From IMG/VR virus record IMGVR_UViG_3300042890_004156, positions 1-38,503 of that record: a stretch of DNA of 38,503 nucleotides, one strand, 5' to 3'. The translations under genes were made by a program, and so were the position numbers. The stretch comes from a virus. Below, piece after piece: positions 28,398-36,789 of this stretch. The notes beneath the pieces were generated by a model, which was given only the letters and a program-made list of their open reading frames with translations, was not told where the DNA came from and did no database searches. The stretch's first letter is position 1; each line of letters starts with the position of its first letter.

Positions 28398-28456
28398 AAA
28401 AATCTCCTTATTGTAAGCGAGGACTATTTAAACCCTTACGGCGTTTACTTGCGTAT

Positions 28457-28485
28457 ATAATAACATAGCTGCTAACAAATGTCAA
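28457..28485 (-). promoter_or_regulatory. Sigma70 promoter for the hsp20-clpS-ho1-pcyX operon
   Basis: TTGACA (28480-28485), 17 bases, TATTAT (28457-28462) on the minus strand. The box lies within the inverted repeat described next, which could occlude it. Confidence 0.7.
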
Positions 28486-28495
28486 CAGCTATGTT
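28462..28495. repeat. 10-bp perfect inverted repeat over the hsp20 promoter
   Basis: AACATAGCTG (28462-28471) and CAGCTATGTT (28486-28495) flank 14 bases containing the -35 box. It may be an operator, or an RNA hairpin ending dnaK transcripts; no T-run follows on the minus strand. Confidence 0.55.
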
Positions 28496-28508
28496 TTAAA
28501 GTGTTATA

Positions 28509-30473
28509 TTATTTAGATTCTTCTACAACAGTTTCTTCTACAACAGTTTCTTCTACAACAGTTTCTTCTACAACAGTTTCTTCTTTAGGATCTACTTCAG
28601 TAAACTCTGCAGTAATGTCTGCTTCACCTTTTGCATCTGCTTCAGCCTTAGCTTGATCAAGTTCTTGTTTTTTAGTAAACACCGGACTTGCAGCTTCAAA
28701 TAGCTTAGTAGTTGCGTCAGTGATTGCTTCAACTTCTTCACCGTCGCGTGCAGTTTCAAGAGCAATTAATGCATCGTCAAACGCAGTACGTTCTTCATCA
28801 GTTAACTGATCTTTAACTTCGTCGTAGTCTTTTTTCAATGAATGCGATTGTGCTTCTGCACTGTTACGTGCTTCAATTAACTCTTTAGCTTTAGCATCTG
28901 CTTCTGCATTTTCTTCAGCTTCGCGAACCATACGTTGAATTTCATCATCAGTTAACCCTGAATCAGATTTAATAACAATTTTGTTCTCTTTGCCAGTGTT
29001 TTTATCTTTAGCACTTACATGCATAATACCGTTAGCATCGATATCAAAAGTTACTTCGATCTGCGGTTGCCCACGTGGTGCAGCATCAATACCTTCTAAG
29101 TTAAATTCGCCTAGTTGTTTATTGTAACGATACAAGTCACGTTCACCTTGTCCTACTTTAATAGTAACAGCAGGTTGATTGTCTTCTGCGGTTGAGAACG
29201 TTTGGCTTGCTTTAGTTGGAATAGTTGTATTTTTAGTAATTAACTTAGTAAAAACTCCGCCCATTGTTTCAATACCTAAACTTAATGGAGTAACGTCAAG
29301 TAACAATACGTCAGTTTTGTCACCTGCTAACACTGCACCTTGAATAGCAGCCCCTGCAGCAACAGATTCATCTGGATTAACGTCTTTACGTGGTGCTTTT
29401 CCAAAGAATGCTTCAACTGCTTCTTGTACTTTAGGCATACGTGTTTGACCACCTACTAAAATAATTTCGTCAATATCTGACAATTGTACTTTAGCATCTG
29501 CAATTGCAATTTTACATGGTTCAATTGAACGTTGTACTAAGTCGTCAACTAATGATTCAAACTTAGCGCGAGTTACTGTTACATTTAAGTGTTTTGGACC
29601 TGTAGCATCTGCAGTAACATATGGTAAGTTAACATTTGTTTGTGCAGTACTTGACAATTCAATTTTAGCTTTTTCAGCAGCTTCTTTTAAACGTTGCAAC
29701 GCCATTGTATCAGTTTTAAGATCTACGCCAGACTCTTTCTTAAATTCATCAATCAAATGATCCATTAAACGTTGATCAAAATCTTCACCACCTAAGAACG
29801 TATCACCGTTTGTAGATAACACTTCAATTTGTTTATCACCGTCAACATTAGCGATCTCAATAATACTAATATCAAAAGTACCACCACCTAAGTCAAATAC
29901 AGCAACTTTGCGGTCTTTCTTGTCAGACTTATCAACACCGTAGCTTAATGCTGCAGCAGTTGGTTCATTAATAATACGCAATACTTCTAATCCAGCAATA
30001 CGACCTGCATCTTTAGTTGCTTGACGTTGTGAATCGTTAAAGTATGCAGGTACTGTAATAACTGCTTGAGTTACTTCTGTACCTAAATAGTCCTCTGCAG
30101 TTTTTTTCATCTTACGTAAGATTTCTGCAGACACTTGTGGAGGAGCTAGTTTCTCACCATTTGCTTCTACCCATGCATCACCGTTTTCAGCTTTAATAAT
30201 GCTATATGGCATTAAGTCAATATCTTTCTGTACAGCTGACTCATCAAATTTACGACCAATAAGACGCTTAACAGCATATAATGTGTTTTTTGGATTTGTT
30301 ACTGATTGACGTTTTGCTGCTGCACCAACTAGGATTTCGTCGTTAGTGTATGCGATGATTGAAGGGGTAGTACGTGTACCTTCTGCGTTTTCAATTACTT
30401 TAGCAATTCCGTTTTCTAAGATTGCTACGCAGCTATTTGTTGTACCTAAGTCGATTCCGATAATTTTGCTCAT
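28509..30473 (-). CDS. dnaK: DnaK (Hsp70) chaperone, full length
   Basis: A complete 654-aa Hsp70. The ATPase domain opens [20 protein letters not shown] and includes [26 protein letters not shown] and [13 protein letters not shown]. The interdomain linker region is [10 protein letters not shown], followed by the substrate domain and helical lid. Phrases such as NGDAWVE and [19 protein letters not shown] resemble betaproteobacterial DnaK. The C-terminus departs from the bacterial form: a tandem VVEET repeat replaces the usual end. No dnaJ or grpE is present, so host partners would be needed. Full DnaK is rare in phages to my knowledge. Confidence 0.93.
   Translation of the reverse strand: MSKIIGIDLGTTNSCVAILENGIAKVIENAEGTRTTPSIIAYTNDEILVGAAAKRQSVTNPKNTLYAVKRLIGRKFDESAVQKDIDLMPYSIIKAENGDAWVEANGEKLAPPQVSAEILRKMKKTAEDYLGTEVTQAVITVPAYFNDSQRQATKDAGRIAGLEVLRIINEPTAAALSYGVDKSDKKDRKVAVFDLGGGTFDISIIEIANVDGDKQIEVLSTNGDTFLGGEDFDQRLMDHLIDEFKKESGVDLKTDTMALQRLKEAAEKAKIELSSTAQTNVNLPYVTADATGPKHLNVTVTRAKFESLVDDLVQRSIEPCKIAIADAKVQLSDIDEIILVGGQTRMPKVQEAVEAFFGKAPRKDVNPDESVAAGAAIQGAVLAGDKTDVLLLDVTPLSLGIETMGGVFTKLITKNTTIPTKASQTFSTAEDNQPAVTIKVGQGERDLYRYNKQLGEFNLEGIDAAPRGQPQIEVTFDIDANGIMHVSAKDKNTGKENKIVIKSDSGLTDDEIQRMVREAEENAEADAKAKELIEARNSAEAQSHSLKKDYDEVKDQLTDEERTAFDDALIALETARDGEEVEAITDATTKLFEAASPVFTKKQELDQAKAEADAKGEADITAEFTEVDPKEETVVEETVVEETVVEETVVEESK
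28515..28584 (-). repeat. 15-bp tandem repeat in the dnaK 3' end
   Basis: Four to five near-identical 15-base units encode repeated VVEET just before the stop. Slippage would change the length of an acidic C-terminal tail in five-residue steps without a frameshift. Confidence 0.85.
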
Positions 30474-30531
30474 TGTATTTCTCCTATATATTAAGCGAGT
30501 AATTTGGACACTATGTCCGTGTATTAAACCC
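30474..30531 (-). promoter_or_regulatory. dnaK leader, copy 1 of a duplicated 58-base element
   Basis: This leader carries AGGAG at the ribosome binding site and the hairpin GGACA-TAG-TGTCC. It matches 32111-32169 upstream of the porin with one single-base insertion and one substitution. The substitution turns an A:U into a G:U pair in RNA, keeping the hairpin. Confidence 0.85.
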
Positions 30532-30552
30532 TATTGGCATTTAATACGTTTT

Positions 30553-30560
30553 TATTTATC
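30553..30560 (-). promoter_or_regulatory. T4-late-like promoter box GATAAATA for dnaK
   Basis: GATAAATAAAAACG on the minus strand, 79 bases before the dnaK ATG and upstream of the duplicated leader. Weak similarity to the porin upstream region continues through here. Confidence 0.5.
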
Positions 30561-30586
30561 ATCTGATAAAATTATTTCATATTTTT

Positions 30587-32110
30587 TTAGTAGTTCCACT
30601 GCAACTGTGTACGAATCATATCGCCCGAAGCTTGTCCTAAGTTAGTAACGTTTGTTCTATCCATAGTTGAATAAGCCACGGTTAATTCTAAAGCTTTCAT
30701 CATTTGCCATTCTACACCAGCCTCAATTTCTTCAACTGAAACGCGTGGCGCATTGTTTGCTCCCTTATAGGCGCCATCATAAGTTTGCCATTTTGTGTAA
30801 GGAATGACTGAATCATCAGAGCGTAAAACTTTATCTATTTTATACATAGCTTGAACATAACCACCGCTCAAACCTTGGCTGGTGATTTTTTTCTGTGTTG
30901 TATCTAAAGTTCCACCTTCACCCCAGTTCCATTCAGTTTGTAAACCAAAAGGTTGTGGGAATAATACAGCATGAACGCCAACTCGTTCTTCACGAATACC
31001 ATTTTTACCACCTAAAGATGTTGGTGTAAATGATGTTTTGCCGTTAAATCCATCAACACCTGCAAATGGTGTAATTGACGCAGTAGGTGTATTAAATTTA
31101 CCACTGATAGCATCTGCACCAATTTCTAATACTTGACCTTTGAAGAATGAGCCTAAGAAGTTCAATTCAATTGGATAGGTACTGTGTGCCACTAAATAAA
31201 GGTCATCATTTGTTTCGGCTTTATTGATACTTTGACCATTGTAAACACCAAAACCTAAGATACCGTAGTCACCCGATGTTTTTAAGCCTTTTTTCGACAA
31301 GTCTTTCCATAATTTTTGGACTTCAGATGGCGCCCAATATCCGATTAAACCTAAATCACGTTCACTTGGTACAGCACTGTTTAACGCATCGTTACGATCT
31401 AACGCTATACGATTTTGCGATGACTGTAAGTTTTCCCAACCAAAAGGCACTTTTGATTGACCCGCACGAATACGGTATTCATGTTTTTTATCAAAGGCCA
31501 AATCGGCATAAGCGTCACGAAGTTGCACAAAATGTTGTTGTGAATCGCTGACATTACTTGCAAAATCTGGTTGGATATAAAGTGATACGTAATCATTAAT
31601 ATCACCTGAGAAAACAAGACGAACTCGACGGAATGTAAACCCACCATTATCCTTAATACCACTATCACCAGGTGATCTCATTTCTGGGTCAGTTTTGCCT
31701 CTCGCTTCTCTATCGCCAGAAAGTGGTTGGTTAAAACGTAATTGAGTATAACCACGCATACTAATTTTGTTAAACCATTTTTCATCGTTTTTAGCTGCTG
31801 ACTCTTTATTAGCAACGATGTGTTCTTCTAGAGCTTTGATTTCATTGCCTTTAACCTCTAAATCTTGTTCAATTTTTTTGATTTCAGATTTTTCACTTTC
31901 AACCGCTTGGATTGTATGTTCATTGTTGACTGTTGTATGTGTAGCTTCGTCTACTTTTTCAAACGCACCCAATTTTTGGCGACCTTTACCAGGTTCTGCA
32001 AAAATTTGTTTCGTTTTTGTGTTAACATACAAATCTAGCGCAAATGCCGATGTAGTTACACTTGATGTTAGTGCAACTGTTACCGCAATAGCTAGTTTTG
32101 ATAATTTCAA
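30587..32110 (-). CDS. Outer-membrane porin, phosphate-selective O/P type
   Basis: A 507-aa protein with a signal peptide (MKLSKLAIAVTVALTSSVTT...AFA). A short N-terminal domain and coiled coil follow (about 65-105, KSEIKKIEQDLEVKGNEIKA), then a beta-barrel ending in aromatic RTQLQWNY. Barrel segments such as RRVRLVFSGDINDYVSLYIQ, AGQSKVPFGWENLQSSQNRI and ERDLGLIGYW are typical of Porin_O_P (OprP/OprO) proteins, which pass phosphate or polyphosphate. It reads like a bacterial, probably betaproteobacterial, gene. The start is TTG at 32110 with AGGAG 8 bases upstream, in a leader copied from or to dnaK. Confidence 0.85.
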   Translation of the reverse strand: MKLSKLAIAVTVALTSSVTTSAFALDLYVNTKTKQIFAEPGKGRQKLGAFEKVDEATHTTVNNEHTIQAVESEKSEIKKIEQDLEVKGNEIKALEEHIVANKESAAKNDEKWFNKISMRGYTQLRFNQPLSGDREARGKTDPEMRSPGDSGIKDNGGFTFRRVRLVFSGDINDYVSLYIQPDFASNVSDSQQHFVQLRDAYADLAFDKKHEYRIRAGQSKVPFGWENLQSSQNRIALDRNDALNSAVPSERDLGLIGYWAPSEVQKLWKDLSKKGLKTSGDYGILGFGVYNGQSINKAETNDDLYLVAHSTYPIELNFLGSFFKGQVLEIGADAISGKFNTPTASITPFAGVDGFNGKTSFTPTSLGGKNGIREERVGVHAVLFPQPFGLQTEWNWGEGGTLDTTQKKITSQGLSGGYVQAMYKIDKVLRSDDSVIPYTKWQTYDGAYKGANNAPRVSVEEIEAGVEWQMMKALELTVAYSTMDRTNVTNLGQASGDMIRTQLQWNY

Positions 32111-32169
32111 TGTATTTCTCCTATATATTTAAGCGAGTAATTTGGACACTATGCCCGTGTATTAAACCC
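32111..32169 (-). promoter_or_regulatory. Porin leader, copy 2 of the duplicated element
   Basis: 59 bases nearly identical to the dnaK leader at 30474-30531. The homologous position of the dnaK ATG is TTG here, which should lower translation. Similarity fades beyond 32170. Confidence 0.85.
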
Positions 32170-32186
32170 GAATACTTTAATACTTG

Positions 32187-32489
32187 TTATTTTTGAATAA
32201 TTTCTGAATAATATTCATTAAAGAAATCTAATTTACATGTGAAAAATTCACCATTAATATCTTTAACAACATAATCGCCTTCTGTTGCAATATACTTTGC
32301 AGGCGGGGCTAGATTATGATTATGCTCTACAACTCCTATCTCTGCCCAACCCATTGCATAAGGTTGGCGATCTTTTCCATACTGAATTAATTCTTCACCA
32401 AGGAATCCTTTTAATTGTTCAATGCCCGTATCAGAGTATTCAAATTGCATTGCTTGTACTACGTGTAAATTGTTTGTATATTGTTTCAT
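32187..32489 (-). CDS. Conserved phage protein, 100 aa
   Basis: The C-terminal pattern YIATEGDYVVKDINGEFFTCKLDFFNEYY matches, in its general form (G-D-(Y/W)-x-V-K-D-x-x-G-E-(F/Y)-x-x-(C/V)-K-x-D-x-F), a common phage/prophage protein of unknown function. The N-terminus is acidic. It overlaps the upstream 75-aa gene by 4 bases (ATGA). Last gene of the early operon beginning at 34444. Confidence 0.65.
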   Translation of the reverse strand: MKQYTNNLHVVQAMQFEYSDTGIEQLKGFLGEELIQYGKDRQPYAMGWAEIGVVEHNHNLAPPAKYIATEGDYVVKDINGEFFTCKLDFFNEYYSEIIQK

Positions 32490-32713
32490 AATTTTTTAAA
32501 CACCGGCATTTGATTTGTTATTTCTATAAACTTGTATTTATTTGGGTTCAAACGTTTTTTAATGTCGTTTACGGGATTGCTAATGCTTACTGGCATTCGT
32601 TCAATGTGTCGACCACTATTGCCTATAATCATGTACCACAATAACCCGACACCTGTATCAGCTGGAAATGATTCCAGCTGCGTTTTAAATAATGCATGAT
32701 ATTTTAGTTTCAT
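32486..32713 (-). CDS. Hypothetical protein, 75 aa
   Basis: Unrecognised basic protein starting MKLKYHALFKTQLESFPADT with a central GVGLLWYMIIGNSG and a lysine-rich C-terminus. Both ends overlap neighbours by 4 bases (ATGA). No motif. Confidence 0.65.
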   Translation of the reverse strand: MKLKYHALFKTQLESFPADTGVGLLWYMIIGNSGRHIERMPVSISNPVNDIKKRLNPNKYKFIEITNQMPVFKKL

Positions 32714-33270
32714 TTGTATTTCTTAAATGGAGTAATGCCATGTTCCATTAGTACTTGTGATACATTCTGTACACCGATTGCTTGTGCTACAGCATCTTCT
32801 ACAGCATTGTGAGCTGTTACTTGTGGCATTTTTGGATCAATGCCTAGATCAAACATTGTGCGTACATCGCGTATTGCCCAATACTTCCATGGAGCAGCTT
32901 TTTGTATACGATCAAAGTAAGTGTCACATACTACAATATCAAACCCTGCACCATTTGACCAAAAGCAACTTGCACCCCAACAGAACTTGTAGAGTTGAGT
33001 AAATGCATCAGTTGCAGACAATCTACCTTCTTCACCAAACGCTTCTTCTTGTGCTTCTGGTGACTGTTTAGCCCACCATTCAATAGTGTTATCGTCAATG
33101 TGTAGATCTAAGTCTGCGCAACTGTCTAAGTCTATTTTAATATATAGCTTATCTTTCTCTTCAATTGGGTCGTTTCCGAGCGGATCAAATCTAACAGCGC
33201 CTAGAGTTAAGATCGTTGCATTTGTCTTAGTTGACAAAGTTTCCAAATCCAGCATCACGTGGTTTTTCAT
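32710..33270 (-). CDS. dexA: DexA-like DEDDh 3'-5' exonuclease
   Basis: A 186-aa exonuclease of the T4 DexA/exonuclease VIII-like group. Metal-binding acidic residues are in VMLDLETLS (Exo I, residues 5-13), WSNGAGFDIVV (Exo II, about 103-113) and HNAVEDAVAQA (Exo III, with the DEDDh His, about 150-160). It degrades DNA or RNA 3' ends; in T4, DexA helps break down host DNA. Length and motif spacing are complete, so it should be active. Confidence 0.85.
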   Translation of the reverse strand: MKNHVMLDLETLSTKTNATILTLGAVRFDPLGNDPIEEKDKLYIKIDLDSCADLDLHIDDNTIEWWAKQSPEAQEEAFGEEGRLSATDAFTQLYKFCWGASCFWSNGAGFDIVVCDTYFDRIQKAAPWKYWAIRDVRTMFDLGIDPKMPQVTAHNAVEDAVAQAIGVQNVSQVLMEHGITPFKKYK

Positions 33271-33593
33271 TTCTTACCTTTTTCTAATACTTGTTTGCGT
33301 TTTGCAGCCGCCTTAGCTTTTAAGGTAGCGCGGAATCTTTCATATTTAAGTTGTAATGGAGATTTACAAACTTCCATTAGTGATACTGCTTCAGTACACT
33401 TACCGTTAGTCTTACGTATAGTAGACTTACCTTGTTTACTCTTTGGCATATCATCTTCAATTGGAAAAACTACATCAGGTAACGGCTGTACTGGATTAGC
33501 TGCTGCATATTTCTCAAGCATAGGAGTAATGTCAATATCGTCATTGGCATACGCTGTACTTACTAATAATAAAACCAAAAAGTATTTTTTCAT
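33267..33593 (-). CDS. Small secreted/periplasmic basic protein, 108 aa
   Basis: The N-terminus MKKYFLVLLLVSTAYA is a clear signal peptide with a likely cleavage after Ala16. The mature part has an acidic segment (DDIDITPMLEKY), two cysteines that could form a disulfide (GKCTEAVSLMEVC), and a basic C-terminal helix (FRATLKAKAAAKRKQVLEKG). A periplasmic lysis or exclusion role is possible but unsupported. It overlaps dexA by ATGA. Confidence 0.65.
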   Translation of the reverse strand: MKKYFLVLLLVSTAYANDDIDITPMLEKYAAANPVQPLPDVVFPIEDDMPKSKQGKSTIRKTNGKCTEAVSLMEVCKSPLQLKYERFRATLKAKAAAKRKQVLEKGKK

Positions 33594-33596
33594 AAA

Positions 33597-33956
33597 TCAC
33601 CAAGTAATAGTTAATTTGAATGCGTGATCAAATTGCGGAGAATCATGTTCCTCGGCTCGTAAATGGTAACCGTATTCGTCAAGATCGTCTACTAATTTTG
33701 CCATCATTGGTTCAGTAAACCAAGTAGCAACAGATGGCTGATAATACCAATCAACGCCAGGCTCTTTAGTTGGATTGTATTGTCTAGGACTAAACAAGCC
33801 TTTATTTTCTTTTATTTTATCGTACATTACTACAGTTAATACACGATCAAGTCTAGTAGCCTGATCGGACCGTAGTTTGCGGTCTAAATCGTTAATGAAC
33901 AAGTATGCTGCATGATCTTGTTTTGTGTATTTTTGTAGCTTTCGTGAGTCTATCAT
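33597..33956 (-). CDS. Hypothetical protein, 119 aa
   Basis: Start set at ATG 33956 (MIDSRKLQKYTKQD), which overlaps the upstream stop as TAATG and has GGGAGG just before it. The protein ends DHAFKLTITW, similar to the F-x-L-x-W tails of the 7.9-8.7 kb genes. The central segment GVDWYYQPSVATWFTEPMMA is not recognised. Function unknown. Confidence 0.65.
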   Translation of the reverse strand: MIDSRKLQKYTKQDHAAYLFINDLDRKLRSDQATRLDRVLTVVMYDKIKENKGLFSPRQYNPTKEPGVDWYYQPSVATWFTEPMMAKLVDDLDEYGYHLRAEEHDSPQFDHAFKLTITW

Positions 33957-34444
33957 TATTCCTCCCATACGTTTGGTAATCTGCTTTTGTTACGGATTGC
34001 AGTATAAATGTTGATATTCTCGTTATCTGCAAAGTGAATTAGTTTGTTAATTATAGCTGTACCAACTAAGAAGTCAGCACAGTCAATAACAAGTATGTTT
34101 GGCTTAACTGCTAAATCAACACCTTTGTAAAGTTCAAATAAGTAAGGAACCATTTCACCATTGTAAATCTCATGTGTAGATTTTACTGCTACACTCATTA
34201 AGCTTTCAATAATATGAATGTTTTCAACATTTGAATTTGCGTCATTGAATCGTTTTTTAATTGCATCTTCATGCATTTCCATACTAAGAAACACTACTGT
34301 GTTACCTCTTAGTGATTCGTGTGCAGCTGCATTAACAAGTAATTGAGTAATGCCTCTTTCTTTTTTTGAAAAGTCATAGACCATAACTTTGTTGCGTGAT
34401 TCTACACCATTGTTCATAGATCTAAATGAAACTTTTTGTATCAT
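33956..34444 (-). CDS. DnaB/gp41-like RecA-fold protein with degenerate Walker A
   Basis: A 162-aa protein. Its layout follows the core of replicative helicases: a strand and loop (KVMVYDFSKKERGITQLLVN), TVVFLSMEMHEDAIKKRF (like the LSLEM segment of DnaB) and NILVIDCADF (Walker B). The first loop lacks the GxxxxGK(S/T) of a working Walker A and there is no N-terminal helicase domain. It may be an inactive regulator or remnant. It is first in an early operon behind a consensus promoter, with AGGAG upstream. Confidence 0.5.
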   Translation of the reverse strand: MIQKVSFRSMNNGVESRNKVMVYDFSKKERGITQLLVNAAAHESLRGNTVVFLSMEMHEDAIKKRFNDANSNVENIHIIESLMSVAVKSTHEIYNGEMVPYLFELYKGVDLAVKPNILVIDCADFLVGTAIINKLIHFADNENINIYTAIRNKSRLPNVWEE

Positions 34445-34468
34445 GTGGACTCCTAAGTTAAAAATAAT

Positions 34469-34497
34469 ATTATACTATATTTTGTATACGATGTCAA
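34469..34497 (-). promoter_or_regulatory. Early-type sigma70 promoter
   Basis: TTGACA (34492-34497), 17 bases, TATAAT (34469-34474) on the minus strand. It starts the operon 34444-32187. Confidence 0.8.
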
Positions 34498-34655
34498 ATC
34501 TTATGAAACACAATTAATAGAGAAAATGCAACTAATCCAGCTGCAACTAGAGAACCCCCAATAATTGGGTTAACTCCAAAAAGAAGTAACATAATACCAA
34601 TAAATGATATTAAGTTAAAGAATGTACTAAGCGTAAAATCAGTCATAACGCTCAT
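34494..34655 (-). CDS. Two-helix membrane protein, 53 aa
   Basis: I start it at ATG 34655 (MSVMTDFTLSTFFNLISFIG), with GAGGT 7 bases upstream; a longer frame to 34736 only shadows the previous gene. Two hydrophobic helices (about 9-26 and 30-50) are joined by a short GVNPIIGG turn. It overlaps the end of the 97-aa membrane gene by 17 bases. Function unknown. Confidence 0.6.
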   Translation of the reverse strand: MSVMTDFTLSTFFNLISFIGIMLLLFGVNPIIGGSLVAAGLVAFSLLIVFHKI

Positions 34656-34932
34656 GTTTATACCTCGAGTGTTTACGGATACGCATCCATAGCCAAAAGT
34701 TGTGTAAGTAAATGCTTGATACAATACCACATGCACCGCCTAGTACAAATACTATACTTTCGTAAGTAGATGCAGTTGGTGCTAATTTAAATAAAACTAG
34801 TTGGCAAGTACCAAGCATTAGTGATGTAATAAATGCAGTTAGAACATGTTTGTCGCGTACAATTTGAGATTGAAATCCTAACAGCAGTACTGAACAATAC
34901 GATGAGAAAAACAGCATCAATAACGTTTCCAT
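34639..34932 (-). CDS. Three-helix membrane protein, 97 aa
   Basis: Starts METLLMLFFSSYCSVLLLGF; helices at about 3-20, 30-50 and 60-82, with a basic C-terminus (RIRKHSRYKHERYD). The block GFQSQIVRDKHVLTAFITSL and GGACGIVSSIYLHNF look like a conserved phage membrane family I remember without a named function. Its ATG overlaps the previous stop (TAATG). Confidence 0.65.
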   Translation of the reverse strand: METLLMLFFSSYCSVLLLGFQSQIVRDKHVLTAFITSLMLGTCQLVLFKLAPTASTYESIVFVLGGACGIVSSIYLHNFWLWMRIRKHSRYKHERYD

Positions 34933-35150
34933 TATGCAGCTGCCTTTTTACGTGCTTTAATAATTTTCTTAGCACGCCATCCGATATCAAACCAATATCG
35001 TGCAGTCATAAATGGAGAGTTACGTTCAAGTGCAGTGTCATCCATTGAAATTAATTGATGATTGCAGATGCTTTTAAAATACTTCCACTGTTTATCAGTA
35101 AGTGGACCTTGTAGTTGTTTGTTAAGTGCTTTTTCTAAATCTTTTTTCAT
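34932..35150 (-). CDS. Basic helical protein, 72 aa
   Basis: Start set at ATG 35150 (MKKDLEKALNKQLQGPLTDK), with GGGAG 8 bases upstream and TAATG overlap with the RNA ligase stop; an in-frame GTG lies 9 bases earlier. It ends in a strongly basic helix (GWRAKKIIKARKKAAA), suggesting nucleic-acid binding. Not recognised. Confidence 0.6.
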   Translation of the reverse strand: MKKDLEKALNKQLQGPLTDKQWKYFKSICNHQLISMDDTALERNSPFMTARYWFDIGWRAKKIIKARKKAAA

Positions 35151-36244
35151 TATATACACTCCCGTGAATATTCGTGTAAATGGTTGTTTAAAAAGTATTT
35201 GGCATACGCAGGTTCTTGACCTTTAAACTTCATCATCAGTAGCCAAAATAGTGGATGATTATTGTACGTTAACGCAAACTCTTTAAATTGTCCAGTTTCA
35301 ATACCGCAAGTATTAACAGTAGTGTTTACGTCTTCGATGATTTCAGATAATGTGTCGTTTACACGTGATTCAATTTCTACCACTTTATCAAACAAATCAA
35401 AATCTTCAACTGTAGTACAGTATGCTTTGAAGTCATCAAGAGTTTCATCAAAGATCATTTCAACTATGTTTTTCTCTGTAGTAAATGTAACATTACGATG
35501 CAACGACATATACCACAAAGTTTTCATTTTAATCATTTCGCCAGTATGGAACTGAATTACAAAACCTTCAAACGCAGTTAGCGTGTTGATTTTATCTTTG
35601 TAGTCTTCAATGTTAGACCATAAGTTAGTACCAACTATAGGCACATTCCATGCAGAACCTAACGCTTCAATTTCTCCGCGTGTAATATAGTTACCTGACT
35701 CATTGTGTCGTACTGCTAGTAGGGTAAGTTCGGATTCTTTGTATGCTACTACAATACGATTTACAGGAGAAGTTAATTCAAAGATTGGCGTACAATCTAA
35801 TTGGCATAACTCTTTTGACATTTCATATTGCGGAGTACCTGGCCCAAATGTGTTATTAGCGTGTATTGCTTCATCAGATGTGTAAGTACGTTTAGTTTTG
35901 AACTTGATAGTACCATCTGGAAAAAGCACAGGAGATATCATTGAGCCATCGCGTTTATCCATTACAGATTCAACGTTATTCCAATCTAAGTTAGATTCTA
36001 AAGTAGCTTCTTTTTCACCTAAGTTAAAAAACTTGTGAAATGGACGTGAAACTAGTTTGCCGTTTTTATCAAATGTAATACCACGGCACTCACGCGCATA
36101 TGGATTGTCAAATACTTTACTATCTAAAATATAGTAAGACGCAACTGTATAACCATCCTCATTAGTTTTAAACTCAATGCCAGGTATTTCACCTACATTA
36201 GCTTTAAAATCATCTAAGTTAGTTATAGTTGGAAACATGCTCAT
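35150..36244 (-). CDS. rnlA: RNA ligase 1 (T4 RnlA type)
   Basis: A 364-aa ATP-dependent RNA ligase of the T4 Rnl1 family. The N-terminal block ARECRGITFDKNGKLVSRPF precedes KFFNLGE, then the catalytic motif I KRDGS (about residue 97). Later motifs are FELTSPVNRIVV (about 152-163), FEGFVIQF (motif IV, about 226-233) and the MIKMKTLWY region (motif V). Rnl1 repairs host tRNA anticodon loops cut by nucleases such as PrrC, working with polynucleotide kinase. It overlaps the upstream gene by ATGA. Confidence 0.88.
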   Translation of the reverse strand: MSMFPTITNLDDFKANVGEIPGIEFKTNEDGYTVASYYILDSKVFDNPYARECRGITFDKNGKLVSRPFHKFFNLGEKEATLESNLDWNNVESVMDKRDGSMISPVLFPDGTIKFKTKRTYTSDEAIHANNTFGPGTPQYEMSKELCQLDCTPIFELTSPVNRIVVAYKESELTLLAVRHNESGNYITRGEIEALGSAWNVPIVGTNLWSNIEDYKDKINTLTAFEGFVIQFHTGEMIKMKTLWYMSLHRNVTFTTEKNIVEMIFDETLDDFKAYCTTVEDFDLFDKVVEIESRVNDTLSEIIEDVNTTVNTCGIETGQFKEFALTYNNHPLFWLLMMKFKGQEPAYAKYFLNNHLHEYSRECI

Positions 36245-36789
36245 TCATCCTCCTCATTATTATTTAAAAATTTACCTTCAAGTATTTCGTTAATGAATAC
36301 TTCTAATTTTGCACCTTTTCTAAACTCATCAATTTTAGGATGCAATGAACTAAACATACGTATACGGTTATCAGTGTCTGGATCTAGTGATTGTTTGTAA
36401 TCATAAATGATAGATCTAATCCGTTTTAATTTAAGTTCTGCAAGTTTAAGTTTTGGATTAAGTTCTGTTTTAACTATTGCAGTTAGTAATTGTGCAACAA
36501 ACTCTGGTCTTTCTTTAAGAGTTGCAAATGTTGTTGTTGTTATTCGCCTAACTTCTTCTTCTGTTTGCGCTTTAACTGCATCAACAAATATATTGTCAAT
36601 TATAACAAGTCCGTACCATTCCTTAGTTGGCCATGAATCTTCAATTAAGTAGTAAGTGCCTGTTGGACCGTCAAAGTTGCCTTCGTAGTTAGGAACAGTG
36701 TCACCTAACTGAAAACTGCTTAAATTGTTATCAAGAGCTTTTGTTTGTACTTCAACGCCTCTTACGTAAAATGAATCAAACATTCCCAT
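36241..36789 (-). CDS. Conserved phage protein, 182 aa
   Basis: Starts MGMFDSFYVRGVEVQTKALD, continues FQLGDTVPNYEGNFDGPTGT and YLIEDSWPTKEWYGLVII, then a mostly helical charged C-terminal half. The MGMFD-x-QTK-x-LD-x-LGD start resembles a widespread small bacterial/phage family, but I cannot assign a function. The ATG overlaps the stop of a 28-aa micropeptide (TAATG). First large gene of the operon behind the 36900 promoter. Confidence 0.7.
   Translation of the reverse strand: MGMFDSFYVRGVEVQTKALDNNLSSFQLGDTVPNYEGNFDGPTGTYYLIEDSWPTKEWYGLVIIDNIFVDAVKAQTEEEVRRITTTTFATLKERPEFVAQLLTAIVKTELNPKLKLAELKLKRIRSIIYDYKQSLDPDTDNRIRMFSSLHPKIDEFRKGAKLEVFINEILEGKFLNNNEEDE

Noticed and set aside
28462-28495. 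Simple dnaK terminator
   Set aside because: The stem is perfect but no minus-strand T-run follows, and it covers a good promoter, so an operator-like role is at least as likely.
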